In this document: positions 8,551-16,549 of the stretch, piece after piece
Numbering within the stretch: position 1 is the first letter of the stretch
Layout: every line of letters begins with the position of its first letter
Assembly: GCF_937876455.1 (NCBI RefSeq)
Contig: NZ_CALFIG010000344.1
Location: forward strand, 1-27,834
Origin: an uncultured Flavobacterium sp.
GTDB taxonomy: Bacteria > Bacteroidota > Bacteroidia > Flavobacteriales > Flavobacteriaceae
Direction of reading: 5' to 3'
Length of the DNA stretch: 27,834 nt
Made by a program: the position numbers and the translations under genes
The notes under the pieces: model-generated
What the model was told of the DNA's origin: nothing
What the model saw: only the letters and a program-made list of their open reading frames with translations
The model's database searches: none

Positions 8551-9843
8551 ATGAAATATTTACCAATTAATCGAGAACTTTTTATTAAAAATCGTAAAAA
8601 CTTTATGGCTCAAATGAAGCCTAATGGCGTGGCAATTTTTAATTCGAACGACGTCTATCCTGTATCTGCTGATAGCACTCTACCTTTTGCACAACATCGT
8701 GATATTTTTTATTTGAGCGGTGTAGATCAAGAAGAAAGTATCTTATTATTGTTCCCTAATGCGCCGTATGAACATTTAAAAGAAATCTTATTTTTAAGAG
8801 AAACTAATGAGCATATTGCTGTTTGGGAAGGTGAAAAACTAACGAAAGAAAGAGCTTTTGAAGTAGCAGGCATTAAATCGGTGTATTGGTTACAAGATTT
8901 CAAAAAAATTCTTAAAGAAGTAATGATGTATGCTGATACGATGTACATCAATACGAACGAGCATTATCGTTCATCAGTGGAAACCGAAACTCGTGAAGAC
9001 CGATTTATTAAATGGTGGAAGGCAGAATATCCTGCACATAAAGTAGAAAAATCGAATCCTATTTTGCAACGTCTTCGCTCGGTAAAAGACCAAATTGAAT
9101 TAGATTTAATTCAACAGGCTTGTACTATTACAGAAAAAGGAATACGACGTATTTTACAATTTGTAAAACCAGGGGTTACAGAATATGAAATAGAAGCAGA
9201 ATTTGCTCATGAATTCATTAGAAATCGTTCTAAAGGTTTTGCTTATACGCCTATTATTGCTTCTGGAAATAATGCGAATGTATTACATTATATTGAAAAC
9301 AATCAAGAATGTAAAGCTGGCGATTTGCTTTTACTAGACGTAGGCGCCGAATACGCAAACTACTCAAGTGATTTAACTCGAACAATTCCTGTTTCTGGTA
9401 AATACACAGACAGACAACGTGCCGTGTACAACGCAGTATTAAACGTTAAAAATGAAGCTACCAAACTATTGGTTCCGGGTACTTTATGGAAAGAATACCA
9501 TGTGGAAGTAGGCAAAATTATGACGTCAGAATTATTAGGCTTAGGACTTATTGATAAAGCAGATGTGCAAAATGAGAATCCTGAATGGCCTGCTTATAAA
9601 AAATATTTTATGCACGGTACTTCTCACCATTTAGGACTGGACACACATGATTATGGATTGCTTCATGAACCTATGCAAGCAAATATGGTATTTACTGTAG
9701 AACCTGGCATTTATATCCCTGAAGAAGGTTTTGGCATTCGATTAGAGGACGATGTGGTTATTCAACAAACAGGTGAGCCATTCAATCTAATGGCAACTAT
9801 TCCTATTGAGGCAGATGAAATTGAATCAATTATGAATGCTTAA
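8551..9843 (+). CDS. pepP: Aminopeptidase P family metallopeptidase
   Basis: This enzyme releases an N-terminal residue from peptides whose second residue is proline, using two metal ions, usually manganese, in the cytosol. The 430-residue protein has an N-terminal creatinase-like domain (about 1-170) and a C-terminal pita-bread domain. By comparison with E. coli AMPP the metal ligands are Asp263 (LLLDVGAEY), Asp274 (SSDLTRTIP), His359 (HGTSHHLGLDTHD), Glu384 (VEPGIYIP) and Glu399 (IRLEDDVV). All five are present, as is the His355 that precedes them. It is a single-gene unit with its own promoter and a strong terminator 20 bases after the stop. No oddity was seen. Prolidase activity would be the main alternative; the long N-terminal domain favours aminopeptidase P. 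Confidence 0.92.
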   Translation: MKYLPINRELFIKNRKNFMAQMKPNGVAIFNSNDVYPVSADSTLPFAQHRDIFYLSGVDQEESILLLFPNAPYEHLKEILFLRETNEHIAVWEGEKLTKERAFEVAGIKSVYWLQDFKKILKEVMMYADTMYINTNEHYRSSVETETREDRFIKWWKAEYPAHKVEKSNPILQRLRSVKDQIELDLIQQACTITEKGIRRILQFVKPGVTEYEIEAEFAHEFIRNRSKGFAYTPIIASGNNANVLHYIENNQECKAGDLLLLDVGAEYANYSSDLTRTIPVSGKYTDRQRAVYNAVLNVKNEATKLLVPGTLWKEYHVEVGKIMTSELLGLGLIDKADVQNENPEWPAYKKYFMHGTSHHLGLDTHDYGLLHEPMQANMVFTVEPGIYIPEEGFGIRLEDDVVIQQTGEPFNLMATIPIEADEIESIMNA

Positions 9844-9862
9844 TTTGAGAAAAGATAATAAT

Positions 9863-9895
9863 AAAAAACGGTTTACGAAAGTGAGCCGTTTTTTT
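9863..9895 (+). terminator. Terminator of the aminopeptidase P gene
   Basis: The stem CGGTTTAC (9869-9876) pairs with GTGAGCCG (9881-9888) through eight base pairs, two of them G-U, around a GAAA loop. It is flanked by six A and followed by seven T. Confidence 0.88.
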
Positions 9896-9905
9896 ATGTT
9901 CAAAC

Positions 9906-10005
9906 TTGTCATTCCGACGCAGGAGGAATCTCATAACATGAACATCTATCGTAATTTATTTCATCTGTTCGCTTTCGCTTGAGTCTCTTTAGGTCAAAAT
10001 GACAA
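9906..10005. repeat. Intergenic repeat element with 8-base inverted ends
   Basis: The stretch begins TTGTCATTCCGACGCAGGAG and ends with AATGACAA, the exact reverse complement of its first eight bases; it spans 100 bases. The first arm, with GACGCAGGAGGAATCTC, is a sequence I recall from dispersed intergenic repeats in flavobacterial genomes. The second arm (GAGTCTCTTTAGGTC) matches it only imperfectly. No reading frame is present. Only one copy occurs in this window. Confidence 0.55.
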
Positions 10006-10082
10006 AATGTTTAAAAATATTTTTCTTGCTTACTTCGTGAAAAAATATTGGTTCCAAGGTTTAGGAATTTGCGTTTAACCTT

Positions 10083-10090
10083 TACATTTG
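10083..10090 (+). promoter_or_regulatory. TAnnTTTG box immediately upstream of the hydrolase gene
   Basis: TACATTTG ends five bases before the ATG at 10096, so transcription should begin about at the start codon. No TTG stands at the usual distance; the nearest is 11 bases away (10069-10071). Confidence 0.4.
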
Positions 10091-10095
10091 CATAT

Positions 10096-10878
10096 ATGAA
10101 AACCACAACCTTCAAAAACACGAAAATAGCCTATACTGACAAAGGAAAAGGAATGGCAGTGGTCTTATTACATGGCTTCCTAGAAAATAGCACCATGTGG
10201 AAGTATTTGGCGCCTGTGCTAGAAACAAAATATCGTGTGATTTGTATCGATTTATTAGGTCATGGACAAACCGATAATTTGGGTTATATGCATACCATGG
10301 AAGATATGGCCGATGCTGTTCATTTTGTACTGCACGAATTAAAAATAAGAAAATCAGTATTCATTGGACATTCTATGGGGGGCTATGTAGCCTTAGCTTT
10401 TGCAGAACTATTCCCCGAAATGATGAAAGGGTTGCTGTTGTTAAATTCCACCTCAAGAGCGGATAGCGATGAACGTATAGCAAATAGAACACGTGCCATT
10501 AAGGCTGTTAAGCAAAACTATGTTGCGGCTGTAAGAATGTCAATCGCTAATTTGTTTAGTGAAGAAAACAGAGAGAAGCTAATTAACGAAATTGAGTGGG
10601 TAAGAAACGAAGCACTACAAACTTCTTTACAAGGCATAATTGCTGCTCAAGAAGGGATGAAAACAAGAAAAGATAGAGAAGTTATTTTGCATTTTGCTCC
10701 TTACCCAATTACGCTTGTGCTTGGAAAAAAAGACCCTGTACTTGCGTATGTTGAAAACATCGAACAAATTAAAGGTACAGCTGTTAAATTAATTACATTA
10801 AACGATGGACATATGAGTCATATTGAAAACAAAAAAGAAGTTGAAAAATTAGTCCTCGCTTTTTTAAAAGAACTATAA
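10096..10878 (+). CDS. Alpha/beta hydrolase fold protein
   Basis: A soluble alpha/beta hydrolase of 260 residues, probably a carboxylesterase-like enzyme; the substrate cannot be told. The oxyanion segment LLHGFLEN (24-31) is followed by the nucleophile elbow GHSMGG with Ser93. The acid Asp213 (LGKKDPVL) and the base His239 (NDGHMSHIEN) complete the triad. I choose the ATG at 10096 rather than the in-frame ATG at 10048. The protein family starts near the first beta strand (TTTFKNTKIAYTDKG), and a TAnnTTTG box (TACATTTG, 10083-10090) lies between the two. That box is so close that the message may have almost no leader. The gene converges on the next one with one base between stop codons. Confidence 0.85.
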   Translation: MKTTTFKNTKIAYTDKGKGMAVVLLHGFLENSTMWKYLAPVLETKYRVICIDLLGHGQTDNLGYMHTMEDMADAVHFVLHELKIRKSVFIGHSMGGYVALAFAELFPEMMKGLLLLNSTSRADSDERIANRTRAIKAVKQNYVAAVRMSIANLFSEENREKLINEIEWVRNEALQTSLQGIIAAQEGMKTRKDREVILHFAPYPITLVLGKKDPVLAYVENIEQIKGTAVKLITLNDGHMSHIENKKEVEKLVLAFLKEL

Positions 10879-10879
10879 T

Positions 10880-13666
10880 TTATTTTTCTTTGAAAGACAG
10901 CTCTTTATTCAATATTTCATTAATCAAATACACTAACTCTTCTTTAAAATTATGTAGTATTTCATTTGAAATTTGAGTTTCAGCAACAACGCCTCTTCCT
11001 TTGCCAAAACCAAAAGGCATAAATCCAGCTTTCATATTTTTAAAAGAAATAATGCCAACTTCTAACAAACTTCCTTCTACTAATGGATTGTTTGAATACA
11101 TTAAAGCATAACACAATAATTGAATAATTTTATCATGTGCTAAATCTAATGTCAATCCTTCAAAAGTGTTAATTTTTAATGAATTGGCAGTAACCTTTCC
11201 TGTTTTGTAGTCAATAATTCTAACAGTCTTATTTCTTAATTCTATTCTATCTACTTTCCCGGCAATTTTTACGGGAAATGGCAAACTTGGGTGTTCAATT
11301 ATTGTTTCATGTGGCTTTTCTAAAGACAAAATAAATAACTCATCACCGTTTTCAATATGGCGTTTTTCTTGTTGTAAAAAATTATACACATTCCGTTTCG
11401 CAACTTCAAAAGCTATCAAATTTTTTCCTTTTTTTATATCTCCTTCTTTATAAACTTCGCTAAATTTTTCTAACGTTATGGGTTCAATATTCTGAATCAT
11501 TATATCAATGTCTGAAGTATGAATTTGATTATTTGTTCCTTCAAAAGGGTGGTACATTTTTTCTAAAACTTCATGAATAATTGTTCCTAATGTATTTACA
11601 GCTATGCTCTCTTCAACCTCATCTGCTTCTTTAATACCTAATATTCGTTGGTAATAAAACTGAATAGGGTTTCGAAGATAATTTGTTAATGAAGAAGGAG
11701 AAAAACCTTTATCTGTAGCAATTTCTTTTAGCCTTTCAAGAATAGCATTCGTTTTAATAATTTCCATAGGCGCACTTACCTTATCTGGCAAATACGCATT
11801 ATAATAGGTTGTTTTTAAATGATGCAGCGGTTGTTTTTCAATTTCTAACTGAGTCAAAAATCTACTCTTTTCTCCAGCGTCTAAACCTTCAGAATAGGTG
11901 TTGTAAAGCAAATAAATATTTTTTGCCCGTTGTAATAATCTATAAAAATGGTACGTAAAAATAGCATCTTTTTCTTTGTAAGTTGGTAAGCCTTTTTCAA
12001 TTTTCACATCATACGGAATAAATGATTGTGTTGTTTTACCTGCTGGTAATTTCCCTTCATTTAATGATGTTATTATTACGTTTTCAAAGTCTAGCGTTCT
12101 GCTTTCTAGAATTCCCATGAGTTGCAAGCCTATTAATGGTTCTCCTTCAAAAGAAACTTCGGCTTGATCAATAACTTGTTTGTACAAGGAAAAAAGTGCT
12201 TCTAAAGATTCTATTCGTTGGTATTTTTGATAATAATTAGTTATCTTTTGAATGATTGTATATACCGAAAAAACAAATGTTCTCGTTATTTTATCTTGTT
12301 CGTTTGCAGAAGACAAACTTTCTTTTAAACGAAGTAACAATTGCTGTAACTTAGCTAAAATTTCTCCCGTTGAATTTGTCCAATTCAAAAAAAGAAGTTG
12401 AAAAATATCTTGTTGAGCATCTCCATTAATGCGTTTAAACCAATCCTCTAATTTAGTTGCTGTTATGAAAGTACTGTTTGAAGCATGTATAGCTTGAATA
12501 ATTTTAGTTCCATTAATTATAGGTGTTAGTAATGGATTGTTGAGTATTTCTAACAATTCCTTGTAATAAAAAACACTTTGCTTTGCATTACGCGCTTGTG
12601 CGTTACAATGCAACTTAAATAATTTGTGAATTAAAATTTGAACAGGGTTATTTTTACTAGAATACCCCATAGTGATGTTTAAATTTGCAACTTCTTTTGG
12701 AAGGGCATGCAGTATTGGGATAACTAATTTTTCTTCACCCAATACGATAGCTGTTTGGTCTAAATTAGGTGACTTTTTGAGAAGATTTTCAACAATAGAA
12801 CCTACAATTTTTGCTTGGCCAATAGATTTTGGCGTGCCAATTATTTCAATATTTTTTTCTTTTGAAAATTCATCTACAATCCAATTAAAAGGTTTTTTTG
12901 AATAAACCTGCCATGTCTTTTGAATTTTTCTAATGAAATAACCTGCATCATGAAAATCATCTTCAAGAAACGTTTTGTCAATATCCCAATAAATTGTAGC
13001 GTGATTTGATTCTATAAGTTTTTGAACAAGTATTTCTTCTGCTTTATTTAGTGCATTAAAGCCCGCAAAAATATATTTTTCCGTTTCTATATTGGCTATA
13101 AAAGTGGTACAATTTTGAACCGCTTTTTTATAAATTAAACCTGAATAACCAAGATTTTTTTCTTCTAAATGCGATTGCAATGCTTGGTAATAATCTGGTA
13201 ATTTTTTCCAAAAAATCAATTGGTTTTCAATTAACGTTGTCTGTTTTTCTAAATTTGGAGTCCAATGTTTTATTCGTTCTATTTCATATAAATACTCAAA
13301 CAAATCATTTGGATCTAACAAATACCGATCAATTTCATTAAAGTCTTGAAGAAGTGTTTTAGCCCAATTTGAAAATGATTCAAAATCTTGGGCTGAAGTC
13401 TTTTCTGCTAAATCTAAATATACATAATAAAATTCAAATAATAACTCAATAGCATCTATCGTTCTTAAACCTGCTATCGACTCAATTAAGTTTTCTATAC
13501 TTATTATTTGTGGAGCAAAGAAAGTAGCGTTTGTATGCTTTTTTAATTCTTCTAATAAAAAAAGTTTAGCTCTTTTGTTGGGCAAAACTACAATACTATT
13601 TTGTAACTCTTCTAAAGGTAGAGTTACAAGTTGAGCTGCTATTGTACCAAGAAATGTTTTATTCAT
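10880..13666 (-). CDS. AddB-like PD-(D/E)XK nuclease subunit
   Basis: AddB-type proteins pair with an AddA-type helicase-nuclease to resect double-strand breaks before RecA loading. The 928-residue protein begins with a helicase-like region lacking a proper Walker A site (VVLPNKRAKLFLLEEL). It ends with a RecB-type nuclease domain: GTIIHEVLEKMY, then VDRIEL with Asp806, then DYKTG with Asp819 and Lys821. These are the expected metal-binding and catalytic residues. The four cysteines of a Bacillus-type AddB iron-sulfur cluster are not evident in the C-terminal part. It is separated from ompA by a strong terminator, so it must have its own promoter; none is clear. Its likely partner is the AddA-like gene at 16550-19696. 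Nuclease assignment is firm; partnership is inferred. Confidence 0.85.
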   Translation of the reverse strand: MNKTFLGTIAAQLVTLPLEELQNSIVVLPNKRAKLFLLEELKKHTNATFFAPQIISIENLIESIAGLRTIDAIELLFEFYYVYLDLAEKTSAQDFESFSNWAKTLLQDFNEIDRYLLDPNDLFEYLYEIERIKHWTPNLEKQTTLIENQLIFWKKLPDYYQALQSHLEEKNLGYSGLIYKKAVQNCTTFIANIETEKYIFAGFNALNKAEEILVQKLIESNHATIYWDIDKTFLEDDFHDAGYFIRKIQKTWQVYSKKPFNWIVDEFSKEKNIEIIGTPKSIGQAKIVGSIVENLLKKSPNLDQTAIVLGEEKLVIPILHALPKEVANLNITMGYSSKNNPVQILIHKLFKLHCNAQARNAKQSVFYYKELLEILNNPLLTPIINGTKIIQAIHASNSTFITATKLEDWFKRINGDAQQDIFQLLFLNWTNSTGEILAKLQQLLLRLKESLSSANEQDKITRTFVFSVYTIIQKITNYYQKYQRIESLEALFSLYKQVIDQAEVSFEGEPLIGLQLMGILESRTLDFENVIITSLNEGKLPAGKTTQSFIPYDVKIEKGLPTYKEKDAIFTYHFYRLLQRAKNIYLLYNTYSEGLDAGEKSRFLTQLEIEKQPLHHLKTTYYNAYLPDKVSAPMEIIKTNAILERLKEIATDKGFSPSSLTNYLRNPIQFYYQRILGIKEADEVEESIAVNTLGTIIHEVLEKMYHPFEGTNNQIHTSDIDIMIQNIEPITLEKFSEVYKEGDIKKGKNLIAFEVAKRNVYNFLQQEKRHIENGDELFILSLEKPHETIIEHPSLPFPVKIAGKVDRIELRNKTVRIIDYKTGKVTANSLKINTFEGLTLDLAHDKIIQLLCYALMYSNNPLVEGSLLEVGIISFKNMKAGFMPFGFGKGRGVVAETQISNEILHNFKEELVYLINEILNKELSFKEK

Positions 13667-13677
13667 GGTATAAATAT

Positions 13678-13708
13678 AAAAAAACGCCCCGAAAATCCGG
13701 GGCGTTTT
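13678..13708 (-). terminator. Terminator of ompA
   Basis: An 11-base perfect stem (AAAACGCCCCG at 13681-13691 with CGGGGCGTTTT at 13698-13708) closes a six-base loop. On the minus strand it ends in seven T. It stands 20 bases beyond the ompA stop and isolates ompA from the AddB-like gene. Confidence 0.92.
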
Positions 13709-13728
13709 AAAATTTATTTGTTATAAAA

Positions 13729-15132
13729 TTATTTTACTAATTTTACTTCTACACGTCTGTTTTGTGCTTTACCCGCTTTAGTTTTATTAGAAGCAACTGG
13801 TTTAGCTTCTCCAAATCCTTCAGATGATAATCTATCCGCTGCGATACCATTTTCAATTAAGAAAGATTTAACTGCGGCAGCTCTATCTTTAGATAATTGT
13901 AAGTTCATTGCGTCTTTACCATCAGAATCTGTATGCCCTTCTAAAGCAAACTTAGCAGATGGATATTCTTTTAAGATAGCCACCATAGCTTGTAATACAG
14001 TTAATGTTTGTTTTTGGAATGATGCTTTACCGCTATCAAATAAGATAGTTTTAGCATAATCATTTAATTTTTTCATTGTATCTTCAGATACTTCAGGACA
14101 ACCATTGTTAGCAACAGTTCCAGCAACAGTTGGACATTTATCGTCTTTATCTAAAACTTTGTCACCATCTGTATCTGGCCATGGACAACCACCATTAGCT
14201 TTATCTCCTTTAACTGAAGGACATTTGTCATTTTTATCAGCAACACCATCACCATCTGTATCAGGACATCCTCCTAAAACTTTGATACCAGCATCATCTG
14301 GACAAGCATCGCTACCATCAGCAACACCATCACCATCTCTATCAGGACAACCATTCATTTCTGGAGTTCCAGCTTCAGTAGGACAAGTGTCTTCTGAATC
14401 TTGGATACCGTCTAAATCTGAATCAGGGCAACCTTTGAAAGCCTCTAAACCAGCAACTGTTGGACAAGAATCTTCTTTGTCAATAACACCATCATTATCA
14501 GTGTCTTTAGCGCCAAATTTGAATTTAATACCTGCTTGGTGAAATACGTGAGTAGGAACATCTGCTTTTGCAACTCTTGTATCATCAAATGAATATTTAT
14601 AAGTTGAAGAGAATGATAACCCTACGTTTTTAGCGAACCAAAAAGTTAAACCTAAACCTCCATTTAAAGTTCCTGCAGAAGCATCACCTAAAAATGTATA
14701 CCCTCCACCAATGTGAGCAGATGGTTCTATTAATTTAGATTTTAACATATTCATAAAACTATAACTAATAGTTCCATCAATAGCATAGTAATTTAAGTTC
14801 CCTGGATTAACCACTTCAAAAGAGTTTCCAGTATTTGGTACTTTGTTTACCCATCTAGTAATTTTGTTAAAAGATCCTGTTAAACCAAAAGTAAATCCGT
14901 CTCCAGAATACTTAGAAACTGAAAAGTAAGATACAGAAGGAACGATGTTCCAATTGTCTTTAACATTAAAGAATTCTGAAAATTGTTGTTTAAGAGGGTC
15001 TGAAGCGCTAACTTTAGTGTCAACTGCATTAACACCAAATGATACCGCCCATGGGTTTGTGCTGTCTTGAGCATTAGTAGCTAAACCTGCTAATAATAAA
15101 ACTCCAGCAAAAAGTTTGTTAAGATGTTTCAT
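13729..15132 (-). CDS. OmpA family outer membrane protein with TSP3 calcium-binding repeats
   Basis: This 467-residue protein anchors the outer membrane to peptidoglycan. A signal peptide (MKHLNKLFAGVLLLAGLATNAQ) is followed by a beta-barrel region (about 25-207). Five thrombospondin type 3-like repeats rich in Asp and paired Cys follow (about 210-350, e.g. DTDGDGVADKNDKCP), expected to bind calcium. The C-terminal OmpA domain (about 355-467) contains ILFDSGKASF, LEGHTDSDG and the peptidoglycan-binding segment LSKDRAAAVKSFL through NRRVEVKL. The barrel-TSP3-OmpA order is characteristic of Bacteroidota major outer membrane proteins. The gene has its own strong promoter and terminator, consistent with high expression as a single-gene unit. 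The antisense strand of the repeats is open over 400 bases, a by-product of the repeated codons. Confidence 0.94.
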   Translation of the reverse strand: MKHLNKLFAGVLLLAGLATNAQDSTNPWAVSFGVNAVDTKVSASDPLKQQFSEFFNVKDNWNIVPSVSYFSVSKYSGDGFTFGLTGSFNKITRWVNKVPNTGNSFEVVNPGNLNYYAIDGTISYSFMNMLKSKLIEPSAHIGGGYTFLGDASAGTLNGGLGLTFWFAKNVGLSFSSTYKYSFDDTRVAKADVPTHVFHQAGIKFKFGAKDTDNDGVIDKEDSCPTVAGLEAFKGCPDSDLDGIQDSEDTCPTEAGTPEMNGCPDRDGDGVADGSDACPDDAGIKVLGGCPDTDGDGVADKNDKCPSVKGDKANGGCPWPDTDGDKVLDKDDKCPTVAGTVANNGCPEVSEDTMKKLNDYAKTILFDSGKASFQKQTLTVLQAMVAILKEYPSAKFALEGHTDSDGKDAMNLQLSKDRAAAVKSFLIENGIAADRLSSEGFGEAKPVASNKTKAGKAQNRRVEVKLVK

Positions 15133-15174
15133 ACTTTTATTAATTTAATTAAAATGCATGTTAAATAATTGCGA

Positions 15175-15204
15175 CAAAAGTAAGACGTTTTTTGTAATCC
15201 GCAA
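15175..15204 (-). promoter_or_regulatory. Bacteroidota-type promoter of ompA
   Basis: On the minus strand TTTTG (ending at 15202) and TACTTTTG (15182-15175) are 19 bases apart. This is close to the consensus for flavobacterial housekeeping promoters. The predicted leader is about 38 bases and AT-rich. Confidence 0.75.
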
Positions 15205-15254
15205 AACAATTGTGTATTTTTTCCTTATTTTAAAGATATTTGCACGATTTAGCG
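15205..15254. other. Spacer between kbl and the ompA promoter, with a small palindrome at the kbl stop
   Basis: TTTAGCGCTAAA (15248-15259), a perfect 12-base palindrome, overlaps the kbl stop codon. It has no loop and no T run, so I do not call it a terminator. No other terminator for kbl is visible, so some kbl transcripts may continue into ompA. Confidence 0.35.
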
Positions 15255-16445
15255 CTAAATAACTCCTAATTTTTTACCTACAATAGTAAATGCTTCAATT
15301 GCTTTGTCTAAATGTATTTGTGTGTGTGCTGCTGAAAGTTGCACTCTAATTCTTGCTTTTCCTTTAGGAACGACTGGGAAAAAGAAACCAATTACATAAA
15401 TACCCAAGTGCAATAATTCATCTGCCATTTCTTGAGATAATTTGGCATCATATAGCATAACAGGTACAATTGCAGAATCTCCATCAATTATATCAAACCC
15501 TGCATTCTTCATGCCTGATTTAAAATAATTGGTATTCCACTCTAATTGGTCACGTAATTTTGTGTCTTTTTTTAATAATTCAAACACTTTTAAAGATGCG
15601 CCCACTATAGCTGGAGACAATGAATTTGAAAACAAATAAGGTCTAGACCGTTGTCTTAAAATTTCAATAATTTCTTTTTTTGCTGTTGTATAGCCTCCCA
15701 TTGCACCACCCAATGCTTTACCTAATGTTCCTGTAATTATATCTACACGTCCCATCACACCTTTTGCTTCTAAGGTTCCTTTTCCTGTTTTACCAATAAA
15801 TCCAGCGGCATGACATTCATCTACCATAACAAGGGCATCATATTTGTCTGCTAAATCACAAATTTTATCTAAAGGAGCGACCAAGCCATCCATTGAGAAA
15901 ACACCATCAGTTACAATCAGCTTAAAACGATGGCCTGCTTGTGTAGCCTGTATTAATTGTTGTTCTAAATCTTCCATGTTGTTATTTTCATAGCGGTAAC
16001 GTGCCGCTTTACACAACCTTACGCCATCAATAATTGAAGCATGATTTAAACTGTCAGAAATAATACAATCTTCCTCTCCTAATAAGGGTTCAAAAACCCC
16101 GCCGTTAGCATCAAAAGCTGCTGCATATAAAATAGTGTCTTCGGTTCCATAAAAATCAGCAATTTCTTTTTCTAATTGCTTATGAATATCTTGTGTTCCG
16201 CATATAAATCGAACAGAAGACATACCAAAACCATGAGTGTCTAAGGCGTCTTTTGCTGCTTGAACCACTTCTGGATGTGAAGAAAGCCCTAGATAATTAT
16301 TCGCACAAAAATTTAAAACTGTTTTGCCATTCACAACTATTTCAGCACCTTGTGGTGAAGTGATTATGCGTTCTTTTTTATATAATCCGTTTTCTTGAAT
16401 TGTATTTAACTCGTTTTGTAAATGTTGTTGAATTTTACCGTACAT
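15255..16445 (-). CDS. kbl: Glycine C-acetyltransferase (2-amino-3-ketobutyrate CoA ligase)
   Basis: Kbl is a PLP enzyme that converts 2-amino-3-ketobutyrate and CoA to glycine and acetyl-CoA in threonine breakdown. I start it at 16445 (MYGKIQQHLQNELNTIQENG), the usual beginning of this family. The in-frame ATG at 16550 would add 35 hydrophilic residues overlapping the promoter region. The 396-residue protein has the PLP lysine Lys243 (TGTLGKALGGAMGG), Asp209 and His212 (VDECHAAGF), and the conserved CANNYLGLSSHP and DSLNHASIIDG segments. It follows the AddA-like gene by about 100 bases and has its own promoter inside the end of that gene. A threonine dehydrogenase partner gene is not in the window. 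Other alpha-oxoamine synthases such as BioF are the main alternative; the N-terminus and length favour Kbl. Confidence 0.93.
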   Translation of the reverse strand: MYGKIQQHLQNELNTIQENGLYKKERIITSPQGAEIVVNGKTVLNFCANNYLGLSSHPEVVQAAKDALDTHGFGMSSVRFICGTQDIHKQLEKEIADFYGTEDTILYAAAFDANGGVFEPLLGEEDCIISDSLNHASIIDGVRLCKAARYRYENNNMEDLEQQLIQATQAGHRFKLIVTDGVFSMDGLVAPLDKICDLADKYDALVMVDECHAAGFIGKTGKGTLEAKGVMGRVDIITGTLGKALGGAMGGYTTAKKEIIEILRQRSRPYLFSNSLSPAIVGASLKVFELLKKDTKLRDQLEWNTNYFKSGMKNAGFDIIDGDSAIVPVMLYDAKLSQEMADELLHLGIYVIGFFFPVVPKGKARIRVQLSAAHTQIHLDKAIEAFTIVGKKLGVI

Positions 16446-16549
16446 AATATTCGTTTTAATTCGTGTGTAATTATTGTTTTCTAGATTATCTATATCGCTG
16501 TACTCTTCCTGTTTTTTTTTAGTAAATGAAGTATTGTCATGCGATTTCA

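Noticed and set aside
14105..14542. Long plus-strand open frame opposite the OmpA repeats
   Set aside because: It is antisense to the five TSP3 repeats, is Ser/Pro-repetitive because of their codon pattern, and has no start signals.
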